DNA of 64,000 bases from Heterodera schachtii (GCA_023374025.1 SIJG01000033.1:1304377-1368376), one strand, 5' to 3'; positions 11,156 to 29,926 are shown, counted from the first letter of the stretch. Made by a program: numbers and translations. The notes: generated from the letters alone by a model not told the origin.

Positions 11156-13224
11156 CTAAGATGTGAGTGCCATTCGGGGACTAAGGCAGCATGAGTCTGA
11201 TTGGCAATAAATGTGCCTCCAAGGAAGGGCAGTGGGGGGAGACTGCTGGCCGAAAATGTTATCGACAGATTGGCCACGGGCCAATGGTGGGTGATACCGG
11301 GGGCCAATGTGATTTCCTCTGTTCGGGTTGACCCTCTTATTTCCAAGGTAAGGCCCAATTTTAAGTGAAATTGCCAAATTGGGCATTGAAATAACTCATA
11401 AGCAAATGGGGAAATTGGTTCAGCGAACACCCTGTAGAAAAGGCAGGCATATTCGGGCGAAAAACAGCCTCTACGAATGAACCCGGAGGCTTCGCGACAA
11501 AAATTTAAGCCGGGGAACTTTGCACTGAGTTCGGGGACCGACTGATGGGGTTCTAAATCTGAGCAAAAGGAGCCCGAACAAGAGCCTGCTGCCGGACAAC
11601 GGAGGATGGATGACACGTTCACACGGTATGACCGTGTCCACATTCGGCTTAACTTAGCGCATCGGAGGGACATACCATTCATAACAAAAAATAAGCTACC
11701 CATGGGTTGTGTGTGGGGAGTATGAAACACTAATTCCACTCTTTGGCCTACTGGTAAAAGTGTTAGGGAAGTGACACTGTTAAATTGGCACTTTGTCCCG
11801 CCATGGTCCACTGTACACTCCTCAGTGTCGGCGGAAATGGACACAACTTCCAGGCCAGCCTTAACCGGTGAAGACAAAAGAAAAAGACAGGCAATGAGCC
11901 CGAGTAGGGACGGAGCCAAAGCGTACCCAAGGCGGGTTAGGCTATTTAGGTTTTTGTCCACTCGCGGAGGGCCTTGTGGCGCACTTTCCTCGGGATTTTC
12001 CCCACTCAATTGATTGGATGGACTTAACCTCCCGGTCAGTCCCCTGTGCCGGATTCGCACCTCACTTCCTTCATCTGATTCTGCCTCTATTATAACTGGT
12101 CCCTGCCATTCCACTGACGGTTCCGGTCTCCTCCTTCGCCTATTTCTGCGGCAAAAATTCGTACATCCCCCCCAATAGTACCGTACCCCGTTTCTTCTTA
12201 ATAACCAAAGGAAACAGCAACAAAGGATCAATGCCGCCCCAATTGAGCCGGCAACCGTGCCAAGCACAAAGGCGAGAAGAAAGGGCGAACAATGAGGATT
12301 AAGTACCCTTTCCCAACATACATAGCACTTTATAAGACTACACCCCTCGACTGGCTCACATTGCGTTTGGGAGGAAATCTTTTCGCCAGCAATTGAATAC
12401 GCAACGTGGCATTCGAACCCACTAGCCAAGAGGTCCGGGGGGAGGGGAAGCAGATAGGGGGAGGGATGGCCCCTGCTGCTGCAAATCCCCTCGCAGCATA
12501 CGAGTGCATTCTCTGCCTTGGGGTTCAAAAAAATCCAAATTCCCCGTTCATCACAAGTGAGAACCCGTGAACCGGCATTCACACTGTTGAAAAGGAGGGA
12601 CAGAACAGTCAGCAAGGCTAAATGTGGGACTTTGCTCGCCCAATTGAAACGACGCGGCGCCCTGTCTTTTGCCTCGGGCGATGCCATCACAGGGAGGGGA
12701 GGACGGTCGGCCCACTTAAAAAGTGCCCCTTTCTTTTTCCTTCCTTTTCCGCCCTTATCCATTTCGGTAATCCTTTCTTCGCTGTGAGCTAAGGGCGTCG
12801 GAGGATTTTCCTCCGTCCAAGTGGCGGCACCCTCCAGAGGAATTAATTGATTGACTGACCGCTCAAACTCTTTACCGTTGCTTAGCTTTACCCTTGCGCT
12901 GCGTGGCTTATTAGGGGGGAACAAAGAGAGAATTCGCCCGAGTGGCCAATGGTTCCGTGGGAGATCCCCCTGTTCAATGAGGACAATATCTCCAACTTTT
13001 GGGGGTTCGGGCGCAAAGACTCGTGGGCCTGCGTGGGTGTCTTTGGTCCTACTTCTTAACAGTAAAAGGTAATCCGTGGTCCAAATTTTCCAAAATCGTC
13101 GGAGCGATTCGTTGGTGATATACCACAAATGGGCCAATTTTTCGGATGAGGATGGCTGAAAGGGTTTTTCCGGTTCACCCGGCTCAACTATGGTATTTTG
13201 AGAGTGGGGGGACAGGAAATCCAC
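11035..13224 (-). pseudogene. Integrase C-terminus fused to env-like glycoprotein (frame-broken)
   Basis: 729 codons in one open frame. Residues about 40-130 match the DUF5641-type tail of BEL/Pao integrases (WKIWTTDYLLLLR; PKVGDIVLIEQGDLPRNHW). The frame runs on without a stop. About 199-216 is hydrophobic and signal-peptide-like, 217-312 is a small Cys-rich ectodomain, 313-342 is a membrane span followed by a basic RRNRRRRR patch, 434-452 is a second hydrophobic segment, and from about 457 there is a Gc-like ectodomain with many cysteines. The order small glycoprotein, membrane span, second signal, large Gc-like protein mirrors a phlebovirus Gn-Gc precursor. Upstream it needs a frame change near 13235 to join the integrase core, and downstream another near 11100. 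Methionines at 155 and 180 could be separate env starts. Confidence 0.7.
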
Positions 13225-13601
13225 TGGGCGTAGGGGGAGGGGACGTCTCCCAAATCGGAAACGAAGGTAATTGGACGGCTATTCAGAATGGCCTCAATTT
13301 CGCAGGTTAGTGTAACCAATTGTACCCATGTTGGGGTTAGCCTCCCCAAACTGCGGCGGAACGCCGTTTTCACAAGCCCCACCATTCTTTCGTATACTCC
13401 CCCGGCCCAAGGACTGTAGGGGGGGATTAACTTCCATTCCACCGGGAAATCGTAGTAAGCCATTAGAATTTGCCTCCCCAGGACCAATTGGGTTCCATTG
13501 TCGGACCAAACGCGTTTTGGGGTGCCCCTCCGGGACACAAAGCGGCGGAAGGCCGAGAGAAAATCAGTGGTGCTCAGAGAGCTCACTAATTCCAAATGCA
13601 C
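13188..13601 (-). pseudogene. BEL integrase catalytic core, second part
   Basis: Carries the second and third acidic signatures of a retroviral-type integrase: WSDNGTQ (Asp, about residues 32-38) and the PPYSPWAGGVYERMVG segment with the catalytic Glu. It ends in a frame change near 13235. It overlaps the preceding frame (13586-13984) around 13600, where one base difference separates them. Integrase inserts element cDNA into the genome. This copy is split over several frames. Confidence 0.85.
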
Positions 13602-13984
13602 GCTCTACAACTAAGACAGCTGAAGAGTAAGACCCAAGCCTTTTGTGCTCCCTCTGGGGATTTAAACAAAGTGGGGCCTAAGTAATCCAACCCAATAAAT
13701 GTGAACGGCGGGCTTGGGTTGGTCCGTACGTGAGGGAGCGGGGGCATAGTCGGGAGGGAGAATTTAATGGCTTTGTCCTTTTTACAAACTACACAGTCCC
13801 TCAGAATGCCTTTGATTAAGCGGCGCGTCCGGATACACCAAAATTCACCCAAAAATTTGGCCATTGTGTAGTCTACCCCTGCGTGTGCTAGTGAACTATG
13901 AGCCTTCAAAATGAGTAGCCGAGTAACCCACGAATCTCGGGGGAGCACTATCGGGTTTTTGAAAATCGACCGATTTATGGGCAT
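13586..13984 (-). pseudogene. BEL integrase, zinc-binding domain and first catalytic Asp
   Basis: Contains the HHCC-type N-terminal domain (AHSSLAHAG... then CVVCKK) and the first catalytic aspartate in FIGLDYLGP. Both the upstream junction with RNase H (about 13950) and the downstream junction with the catalytic core (about 13600) require a change of reading frame. These look like decay, not programmed events, because no slippery motif is evident. Confidence 0.85.
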
Positions 13985-15987
13985 AAGTGAGACGGGTGCG
14001 GAGGCGGATTATCCCGTCATTTCCCACATAAGTGTCACCCCCAGGGGACATGGCCGCCTGTTCCCTTTTTATGATCCAATTTTTCGCCACTGTTTTGGCC
14101 GCCAATGACGACGGCTCGGCCCCCTCAAGTTTAAGAAAAAAGGAAAATTTTTGCTTAGCTGCTTCACTTTTGCCAAAAAATTTAAACAAGAGAAATAAAA
14201 CAAAAGTTGTGGACGCTAAAAACTTTGACCAGCTCCCAAAGTCCCGGGGATTAAGAACGGAAGGACCCATGGGTGGCTCTAAAATGGGGACGGCAATTTG
14301 GACAGGTTCGGTTTCCTGGTCCGTGGTCTCCTCGGGTGGCAGAATTATTTCCCGGTACCCGTTTGGCCATTCCCTTTCTGGGCGTTTAAGCCATTTTGGA
14401 CCATAATGCCACAAATCACAGTGATTCAGTTCACTGGAAGAGAGCCCCCGGGTTCCCAAGTCGGCGGGGTTATCTGTGGACCTCACGTACTTAAAAAAGG
14501 CGCCCTTTTCTTTTCTTATTTCAGCCAATCGATTGGCGATGAAAATGGGCTGAGAGGCTGTGCTGGCCAACCAGGATAAGACTATTTGAGAATCAACCCA
14601 AAAATAAATATTTTCGAACGAAAAATCTAAATTAGATACGACAAAATTTTTGGCACGGATTGCCGTAATTAATCCCAGTAATTCCAGCCGGGGTATGGTG
14701 AACCCATCATTTTTGAACTTTTTGGGTCTTAGTCGCGACTTGGCGAAAAGTAGCGAGACCCGAACGGAGCCGTTGAGCTCTGAACGCAGGTAAACTGCGG
14801 CGGCGAATGAATTGGGCCCAGCATCCGAAAAGACATGGAGCTGGAGGCTGGCCTGGCCACACGGGGTATACCGGGCAAAAGTTACGGGGGGACAGTCCCA
14901 CTCAGAAATAATGGCAACCCAATCCTTTTCTAATTTTTGTCCGATTGACTCATCCCACCCCTTAGCTGAATCCCAAAGTGACTGAAAAAACATTTTCGCC
15001 TTGACGAGGCAAGGGCTGCACAATCCCAGGGGATCAAACAAAGAGGCAATTGTGCTCAATACTCCCCGTCGGGTAGTCGGGAAATTGCCCTTGGCAGGAA
15101 ATTCAAAAAATATTTCTTCCTGTGCCAAATTCCAACCAAGCCCCAAAACTCTTTGTACATCGCCCACCAAAACTTCTTCGGCGGGGAGGTCATTCAAAAT
15201 TGTTGGGTCGGCTGCCACAAATTCATGGAGGTGCATCCCTGCCCTTGTCATCACTTGGCGAGCAGTGTGGACGGCTTTAGCTGCTTCGGTTGCCGTTTCA
15301 CTACAAAGAAGCAAATTGTCCACATAAAAGTTCCGTTTCATCCCCAGGGGGTCCCCGTTTAAGGATAGGTGATGCTGAAGAACGGAAGCCAGGAGGAAGG
15401 GTGAAGAATTGACGCCGAACGCTATGCGCTTGAACCGGTAAACAACTAAATTTTCATGGGTTAGGGGCAGGGAAGGGTCCTTCAGCCAGAGGAACTTGGC
15501 CACCTCTCGGTCTTCATCTCTAAGACCGACGGCCAAAAACGCTTTTTGGATGTCCCCAAGGATAGGGTAAGCGGAGGACCGAAAACGGAGTAAAACGCCG
15601 GCCAATTCCGGGACTAAGTTGGGCCCGGGAATAAGCATTTCATTTAGTGATGCTTTTCCCTTCTCATGCGCCGAGGCATCGTAAACGATGCGCAATTTTT
15701 TAGGGGTAACGACGGCATGGTGGGGAATGAAATGTTCGTGGCCGCCCGTACGAACTGCAGGCTCAATTACCCCCTTTTTTAATTGCTCCATTATGGTTGC
15801 TTGGTACTTTTCCCGAAACTCCGAATTCGTACGCAATTTTTGGAATAGGCCTGACAACCGCGAGTAAGCCAGGAAAAAGTTGTTTGACAATTTAATTTAA
15901 CCCCCCGGGCGCCAGGGCCACCCAACTTCATATCTTCCCTCCTTAAATTTGACTGAGTCTCGGAAAAGGTCGGAAGCCAATTCATCG
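13896..15987 (-). pseudogene. BEL reverse transcriptase / RNase H (with in-frame stop)
   Basis: The main open part starts at 15890 (664 codons). The same frame extends upstream to the gag stop but is interrupted by TAA at 15897-15899. Reading from residue 1 at 15890, the palm motif LGDIQKAF carries the first Asp (113) and YVDN carries the second (191). Asn replaces the fourth position of YxDD, as is common in nematode BEL/Pao polymerases, so it is not counted as a lesion. RNase H residues are visible as D356 (FSDAG), E403 (PRLELLG), D433 (WVDS) and D473 (TDNPAD). Copies the element RNA into DNA. Confidence 0.88.
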
Positions 15988-18099
15988 TCAGTTGGAATCC
16001 AATGGGTCCCGGATTCCTATCGACTCTAAGCTCCACAAATGTTTCACCAATTCGTCGGGCTTTTTGGCTTTCACCACAGCGCCACAGACGGGTGAAGCGA
16101 AGGAATTGAGGGTCGGGGGTAATGGCATACAGTAATGCCCGAGTTCCCCTCCAAAAACAGGACCAAAAACGGTATCGACACGAAATAGGCCCGGGAGAAT
16201 TTCCTTTCTACCCAGGAAAAATTTCCAAAATTCCCTTATTCCCAGCAGAATTTGTGGTTCCTTTACTGTCGCTCCCATTTTAAGACTCTCGGATGGGTCC
16301 CAGTGCATTTCCTTCAAAAATTCGACTGGCGGAATTATTTTGGCGGTTTGGTTTAGCTCTACCGTTTCCCAGCCACCATCTCTTCGCCGAAGTCGGACCG
16401 CAAAACGGGGAGAGGCAAATTCCATAGGATTGGGCGCGGTATTTCCCAAAAATCCTCCCACGGTCATTTTCTCCTCAGCAATTAATTCCGGGCCGGTTAG
16501 GGAGACCAAATCAGTGGAAATGAACCCAGGTTGGGAGCCGGGATCAAAAAAGACAGGGACTGACACTGGGGATGGCCCATTATTGTTAAATACAAATATT
16601 TCTTTAATCATCAGGTAAGCAGTCGGACGGTTCAGTACATTGGGGTGGGACTCATTGAAAGGAGGGAAAAAGTCCCGTTCGGCGACTGCGGATGAAATTT
16701 GGGAATTTTGCTGGTTTCCCTGAGGGGGAAATGCCGAAGAACAGGCGGGAGGGTGACTTTCCCATTGGAGGGGCCTTCCCAACGAGGTTCGGGGGCCTAA
16801 AGGGACCGAATTGCCACCCTTAGCCGGGGTTTCTGCCGGGCCAGAGCAAACCAAAATATGATGGTTCCCACCGCAGCGGATGCAGTGGGCCCTTGTCAGA
16901 CAATTGTCCCTCGAGTGACCCTTACGGGCGCAAAGAGAGCAACGGCCCTGCTCGGAAAGTCGAGCTTTTCTCTGCTCCACTGTCCGGTAAATCACACAAT
17001 TCGAGGGTTGGTGACCCTCCCGGAGACAAAGTGAGCATTCTCTGTCGGTGTTTTTCCTTTTTACCTCACCCACCACCGGAAAGGCTCGTCTGACTGGCTC
17101 AGAAGGACGTGGCGGAGGTTTGGGAGGCGAGTGGGGGGCTGGAATGGGAATGTTTTCCCAGGGCGCATGTACCGCCTCTTTAAGTTTTACTACCCGGGCT
17201 AACCGTTCCCGCCATTGTTTGGATGTCCAAGGACCCCCTTCCTCCATTTCCTTATCATATAGTTGGGCTTTGATTTCCGTGGGCAGCTTTTCCTTTATGG
17301 CCACGGTCAGAAATGGATTGTCATCCAAGTCACTGCCTAAACTCTCAAGTTGCCGGCAAATTCTGTCGACATGCTCAGAAAAACTCCGCAGTGACGTTGA
17401 ATGCCCCGTGGGTTTGGGAAGGTGGAAAAGTTCGCTACGGAGCCGGTCTGCCCGCTTGTTGTCATCCCCAAAACGGCCCTTTAGGAGGTCAACCACAATC
17501 GGGTAATTGTGATCGGTGAGGGCAAAACCGTCCACAAGAGTCCGGGCCCCACCCCGGAGCCGGCCTACCAAATAAGTCAATTTCTGAGCCCCCGGCAAGG
17601 ACTGATTGTCATGTATGGTATGACAAAAAGCGGCCCAAAAGGAGGGCCAATTGGTTTCGTTCCCGTCGAAGTCGGGAAGCTGTAGGGCCGGGAGGTTAAT
17701 TGTGGGACGAATGGTGGGGGCAGAAGGGAGAGGCCCGACGGGGAGGGCCTGGGAGGCTAACGTCCGGATTCGGTCAATTTTAATCTCTAACTTAGTCTGA
17801 ACGTCACACCCTTCGGCGATTATGTCGCTGGGAGATTTTCCCCCTACCAAAAAACTAAGAAAAAGCGCATTTTCCTCAGTTCTTATCTCTTTATCAGGGG
17901 ATGCCAAGATAAAGGTCCATTTTTCCAGGAGGGAATTGGCCCGGGAAATTTTACGCGAGAAATTTTCAGCGGCGACACTTATAGCGTCTAGGGAAGAGGG
18001 CTCATTAGGCAATGCCTCGAGAGCAGGACCATTGGAAATGTCCGACAAAATGCTAGGGAGAAGGGAAATAAGCTGTTGCCGTATAATCACCGACATCAC
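15988..18099 (-). CDS. BEL Gag-protease polyprotein
   Basis: 703 codons, intact. Residues about 1-120 are helical. About 137-310 is a DUF1759-type BEL/Pao Gag domain (LPALQLPDFDGNETNWPSFW). Three zinc knuckles follow: C355-C358-H363-C368, C387-C390-H395-C400 and C406-C409-H413/H414-C418, for binding element RNA. A retropepsin-like protease with DPGSQ at 519-523 is next, then the linker that in intact BEL elements runs straight into RT (LWSLESIGI). The frame ends at TGA (15988-15990), and homology resumes one base later in the +1 frame. Start chosen at the first Met after the leader. Capsid and nucleocapsid functions are cytoplasmic. Confidence 0.9.
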   Translation of the reverse strand: MMSVIIRQQLISLLPSILSDISNGPALEALPNEPSSLDAISVAAENFSRKISRANSLLEKWTFILASPDKEIRTEENALFLSFLVGGKSPSDIIAEGCDVQTKLEIKIDRIRTLASQALPVGPLPSAPTIRPTINLPALQLPDFDGNETNWPSFWAAFCHTIHDNQSLPGAQKLTYLVGRLRGGARTLVDGFALTDHNYPIVVDLLKGRFGDDNKRADRLRSELFHLPKPTGHSTSLRSFSEHVDRICRQLESLGSDLDDNPFLTVAIKEKLPTEIKAQLYDKEMEEGGPWTSKQWRERLARVVKLKEAVHAPWENIPIPAPHSPPKPPPRPSEPVRRAFPVVGEVKRKNTDRECSLCLREGHQPSNCVIYRTVEQRKARLSEQGRCSLCARKGHSRDNCLTRAHCIRCGGNHHILVCSGPAETPAKGGNSVPLGPRTSLGRPLQWESHPPACSSAFPPQGNQQNSQISSAVAERDFFPPFNESHPNVLNRPTAYLMIKEIFVFNNNGPSPVSVPVFFDPGSQPGFISTDLVSLTGPELIAEEKMTVGGFLGNTAPNPMEFASPRFAVRLRRRDGGWETVELNQTAKIIPPVEFLKEMHWDPSESLKMGATVKEPQILLGIREFWKFFLGRKEILPGLFRVDTVFGPVFGGELGHYCMPLPPTLNSFASPVCGAVVKAKKPDELVKHLWSLESIGIRDPLDSN

Positions 18100-18157
18100 A
18101 ATTGCGAAGACCCAAAAAAGTGAAAAAAGGGAGGAGAAAACAGGGAGGCGCCTGATT

Positions 18158-18200
18158 AGTGCTCAGTCTGGCCCGAGAGCACCAGACTCTTAATCCAATC
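18158..18200 (-). other. Primer-binding region of BEL element
   Basis: Immediately after the 5' LTR on the minus strand comes GATTGGATTAAGAGTCTGG and then GTGCTCTCGGGCCAGACTGAGC. A TGG lies 3 bases in, but the complement does not look like a tRNA 3' end, since no T-loop precedes it. Read on the plus strand it resembles the D-arm and anticodon arm of tRNA-Lys(CUU): GCTCAGTC-GG...GAGCA...AGACTCTTAATC. A half-tRNA primer, as used by copia, is the suggested reading. Confidence 0.45.
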
Positions 18201-19058
18201 TGTGGGACACACAGAGAACGGGCAAGCGAAATTCAGGGAAAACGAGGGGGGTTTGGCTCGGTCCTGGTGCCGAACGGTCAAAACCCAAAAAAGGGAGAGA
18301 AAATGAGTCCAAGGCAGTAGGTGCTGACTTTGGGGATGGAAATGGGTACAAGCGGCTGAAGGAGCCGCCGGGTAAGAAATTGGAAAGCCCAAGGGGAGGG
18401 CCAAATATGAAGCAAAGGTGAAATGTGACAAAAAATTGGAAAATGAACGAAAACAAATTATTTTTTGTTTGTTTTATTTGGTTTTTTGTGGAAAAAAATT
18501 GGCAAAGAAATGAAATTGGTGGAAAAGGCACAAAATGGTGAGATTTCGTCTGATTTGTCGAAAGCTTGGCTGCGAATGGCCGGAGAGAAAGTGATAATGT
18601 GTTGGGGCCTCAATTCTTTTTATATGCGCGTCTGAGTGGGCAAGATGGGCGGGATTAGAGCAAGGGGCCAATGGGCGAGCAACGAATTGGGGCGGGTGGG
18701 ATGGCGAGCAGCGAAGTGGCGAGGCATGGGATGGGCCAGTTGGCATTGTGATGATGAGATTGGCGTCGGGGCGATGGGGGAGCGAATGGCCAACGGCATT
18801 GTGATGACGGAATTGGCGTCGGGGGGTGATGGGGAACGAATGGCGAACATCAACAAATCCGTCCGAGATTGTGTGATGGCATTGAGATGGCGAATTTCCT
18901 GGGGGATTACGGGGGAAAAAAGGGGGGGGGGGGAAGTGGGCCAAGCCCGAAGATTAGCACGAAATGTTTATGGTGAAATTTCCCCCCAATTTTTAAGGAT
19001 TAACATTATTAGGATTTTTTTTGTTTTATTTTTATTTTAAAATAGTTTGTCGAAGACA
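18201..19058 (-). repeat. 5' LTR of BEL element (right)
   Basis: 858 bp, TG...CA ends on the minus strand. Longer than the other LTR by about 72 bp, mainly through a tandem doubling of a roughly 60-bp unit at about 18735-18850 and a longer G-run near 18925. It should contain the promoter and polyadenylation signals of the element, but no core motif stands out. Confidence 0.9.
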
Positions 19059-19067
19059 AATGCGATT
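19059..19067. repeat. 9-bp direct repeat, right side of BEL element
   Basis: AATGCGATT follows the right LTR and equals 8733-8741. Removing the element and one copy restores an SPRY-gene intron of about 650 bp. Confidence 0.8.
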
Positions 19068-19365
19068 GAAATTTAAAACAAAATGATTTATTTTTATTTT
19101 CCATTAAAAAAAGCTAAATAACGAAATAAACACAAAAAGTTACACCAACCTAAAATTTAAAAAAAATCATCATCAATTAAATAATATTTCAAATTCATCA
19201 AACAATCTTTTGGAAGGGACGCCCCAGGGACGGTCACAGGGGGGGGGGGGGGGGCTTAAATTTGAGAAGACAAAAATTTGAAAAAAATTGGCTAAAATAC
19301 ATTTTTTAGCCGTTATCCCCACTGCCTCCAAGCAAGAAAACCCTAAATTCTAAGACCGTGTGAGT

Positions 19366-19384
19366 GGTGCCAATAGGCACCGCA
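19366..19384. repeat. Degenerate copy of the GGTGCCGATAGGC hairpin module
   Basis: GTGGTGCCAATAGGCACCGC is a diverged version of the GC-rich hairpin seen at 31435-31460, 42372-42397 and 44031-44056, followed by the same T/A-rich context. It sits in the long SPRY-gene intron. Confidence 0.5.
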
Positions 19385-19565
19385 GTGAAATTAAAAAATT
19401 TTTTATTTTTAACAGCTGTTACTAAAAAACCAGTATCGATTTTTCATTTTTTTAAAAAACCATTGGCAGGGCCAGGGCCTGAAAATTGTTATTTACATTC
19501 AATGTATTGGTTAAACCCAGAACTTGCCAAACTAGGTAACAACGAAAAAAAAAATAAATGATCAG

Positions 19566-20394
19566 TTTAAGACACTTCTAAATTTTCGTCAAAATTATTT
19601 GGATGGCACCGTTTGTCACAATGACCTCGAAATCACTGATGGCCAATGTTTGACGATCCAATACAAGGAAAAAAGCAACAATTATGGTAAAATAAAATAA
19701 ATTCATAATTATTTTTTGTTTTTTTTAAAGGTTACCGTTCTGTCTTTGCTAAACATTCCATTTTGCTGAACAATGATTTCTCCACCATTTTTTACTTTGA
19801 AATTTTGATCACAAATTTGAAAAGGCAAAGTTTTTTAATTATTCAATTCTTTATACAATTAATTAAATATAAATTGGTTTTTATCTACAAAATTAAAATT
19901 AAATTATATTTTTTAGCTTTTCTGTCTTTTTCGGATTCGCACACAAACAGCAGAGTCCGCTGGACAAAAGAATTTGCAATCGCATTGGCACTTATGCTTA
20001 TGAAAGTGATGGTTGGATTTGGATCAACGGATCAGGAAAAGGAGCAAATGCCGAATATTCTTACGTTGTTGGCGACACCGTGGGAATTGGTGTTAATTTG
20101 GCCACCCGAAAGATTATTTTCACCAAAAATGGACAACAAATGGGTATTTGCTATTAGTGTTTTTATAAATACTATTCTAACATTTAAATAAAATTTGCTT
20201 TTGGTTTAATTAAATTAAAATTAAAAATAGTTTTGGTAAATTTTCTACTTTTCACAGATTCCTCTTATAAGTTGGCTGATTCTTCTCATTCTTCTGCCGC
20301 TTCATTGTTCCCATTTGTCTATTTGTGGAGTTTTGGTGACAAAATTTTGGCCAACTTTGGCCCAAATTTCAAATTCGATTTGACCACTTTTTGA
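19566..20394 (+). CDS. Coiled-coil/SPRY protein, exons 6-9 (SPRY domain)
   Basis: Exons 19566-19686, 19731-19824, 19917-20143 and 20258-20394 continue exon 5 in phase and end at TGA, giving 367 aa in all. They encode a complete SPRY (B30.2-like) domain: RQNYLDGTVCHNDLEI, YRSVFAKHSILLNND, FYFEILITNLK, GTYAYESDGWIWINGSG, YVVGDTVGIGVNLATRK, IIFTKNGQQ, LFPFVYLW and ANFGPNFKFDL. This is the pattern of the tylenchid RanBPM-like/SPRYSEC family. SPRY domains bind partner proteins through surface loops. The intron after 19824 has a GC donor (AAAAG|GCAAAG), required by the reading frame. No signal peptide is present, so an intracellular adaptor role is more likely than secretion. Whether the 11-kb intron 5 is spliced efficiently is unknown. 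Confidence 0.85.
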
Positions 20395-20733
20395 AGTAAA
20401 GAGATAAACGAACATATGCACATATTATTCACAAATACTGATCATTTTCTTATGATTTATTCATGATTTTTTTTTTATTATTCTTTTTATAAATTGTCAT
20501 TGGCAAAATTTTGGTTGGCTTCTTTAATTTTGTTCAACTTCTATTTTAGAGCATATTTATTTTTTATAAATATTTTCTTTTGTTCGCCCAAGAATCGGAA
20601 GCGCAATTTAAGCAACAAATTTAGCAAAATCAGAATAATACAGTCAATAAAAAGGAGAATATATTCATGAAACATTTTAAAGAAATATTTGCTCTTTTTT
20701 ATTTGGTCATTAGCGCGCTCCATCATCAATTTT
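20395..20733. other. Tail-to-tail intergenic spacer
   Basis: 339 bp between the stop codons of the SPRY gene (+) and DPYD (-). On the minus strand AATAAA at 20703-20698 lies about 31 bases after the DPYD stop and is the likely polyadenylation signal. No AATAAA is seen for the SPRY gene; a TATAAA-type variant lies near 20488. Confidence 0.6.
20698..20703 (-). terminator. Polyadenylation signal of DPYD
   Basis: AATAAA on the minus strand about 31 nt downstream of the TAG stop at 20734-20736, the expected spacing for cleavage and polyadenylation. Confidence 0.5.
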
Positions 20734-29519
<8,786 letters not shown>

Positions 29520-29918
29520 TTATTATTTAATTTATTTATTTAAAAAATAAAATAAAATTAATATTAGAAAAATGTAATAAAATATGTTTGTACGATGAAC
29601 TGAAAGGATTGCAATAAAATCTGATAAGATTGGTAAATCGATTGGGCCCACTAAACCCTCACTCACCACACACAATTAATATCACTTTTTACATCACATC
29701 AATGTCATAAGGAATGGTGCGTCATTAATTAATTAATTTTTTACACAAATTAATTATTAGGGACAAAATTAATTTGATTATCAAATTTTGTGCATTTTGA
29801 TGGCTTTTTTATGTCTATTTCTTATAAACATTTTACTCAAATATTGTTATAGTTTCAATTTTTTGAAGTGCATTTAATGATCGGTCAATTAAAGAAATTT
29901 AAACAATGAATTTTTAAT
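29520..29918. other. Upstream region of DPYD
   Basis: About 400 bp of AT-rich DNA between the DPYD start codon (minus strand, 29519) and the first small transposable element. It should hold the promoter. No specific motif can be supported. Confidence 0.4.
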
Positions 29919-29926
29919 ATAATTAG

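Larger units (their letters stand above)
8742..19058 (-). mobile_element. BEL/Pao LTR retrotransposon with env-like region
   Basis: A 10,317-bp element transcribed on the minus strand, opposite to its host gene. Order from its 5' end: LTR (19058-18201), primer-binding region, gag-protease, reverse transcriptase/RNase H, integrase, env-like glycoprotein, a small extra ORF, polypurine tract, LTR (9527-8742). DUF1759-type Gag, a DPGSQ protease motif, the Peptidase_A17-type RT and a DUF5641-type integrase tail place it in BEL/Pao. GC content is far above the surrounding DNA. At least one in-frame stop and about five frame changes interrupt pol and env, so this copy cannot make its full set of proteins. 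The two LTRs are clearly related but differ by substitutions and a roughly 60-bp duplication, so the insertion is not brand new. Confidence 0.92.

Noticed and set aside
13896..13984. Programmed frameshift between RNase H and integrase
   Set aside because: No slippery sequence or pseudoknot is evident, and other frame breaks occur downstream; mutation is simpler.
15310..15325. YVDN instead of YVDD in the BEL reverse transcriptase as an inactivating mutation
   Set aside because: To my knowledge YVDN is common in nematode BEL/Pao polymerases, so it is not evidence of decay. The in-frame stop and frame changes are.
19364..19561. 65-codon ORF just before the SPRY exons as a possible alternative first exon
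   Set aside because: Joining it to exon 6 does not keep the frame, while exon 5 at 8585 joins exactly in phase. The ORF overlaps a degenerate repeat module.
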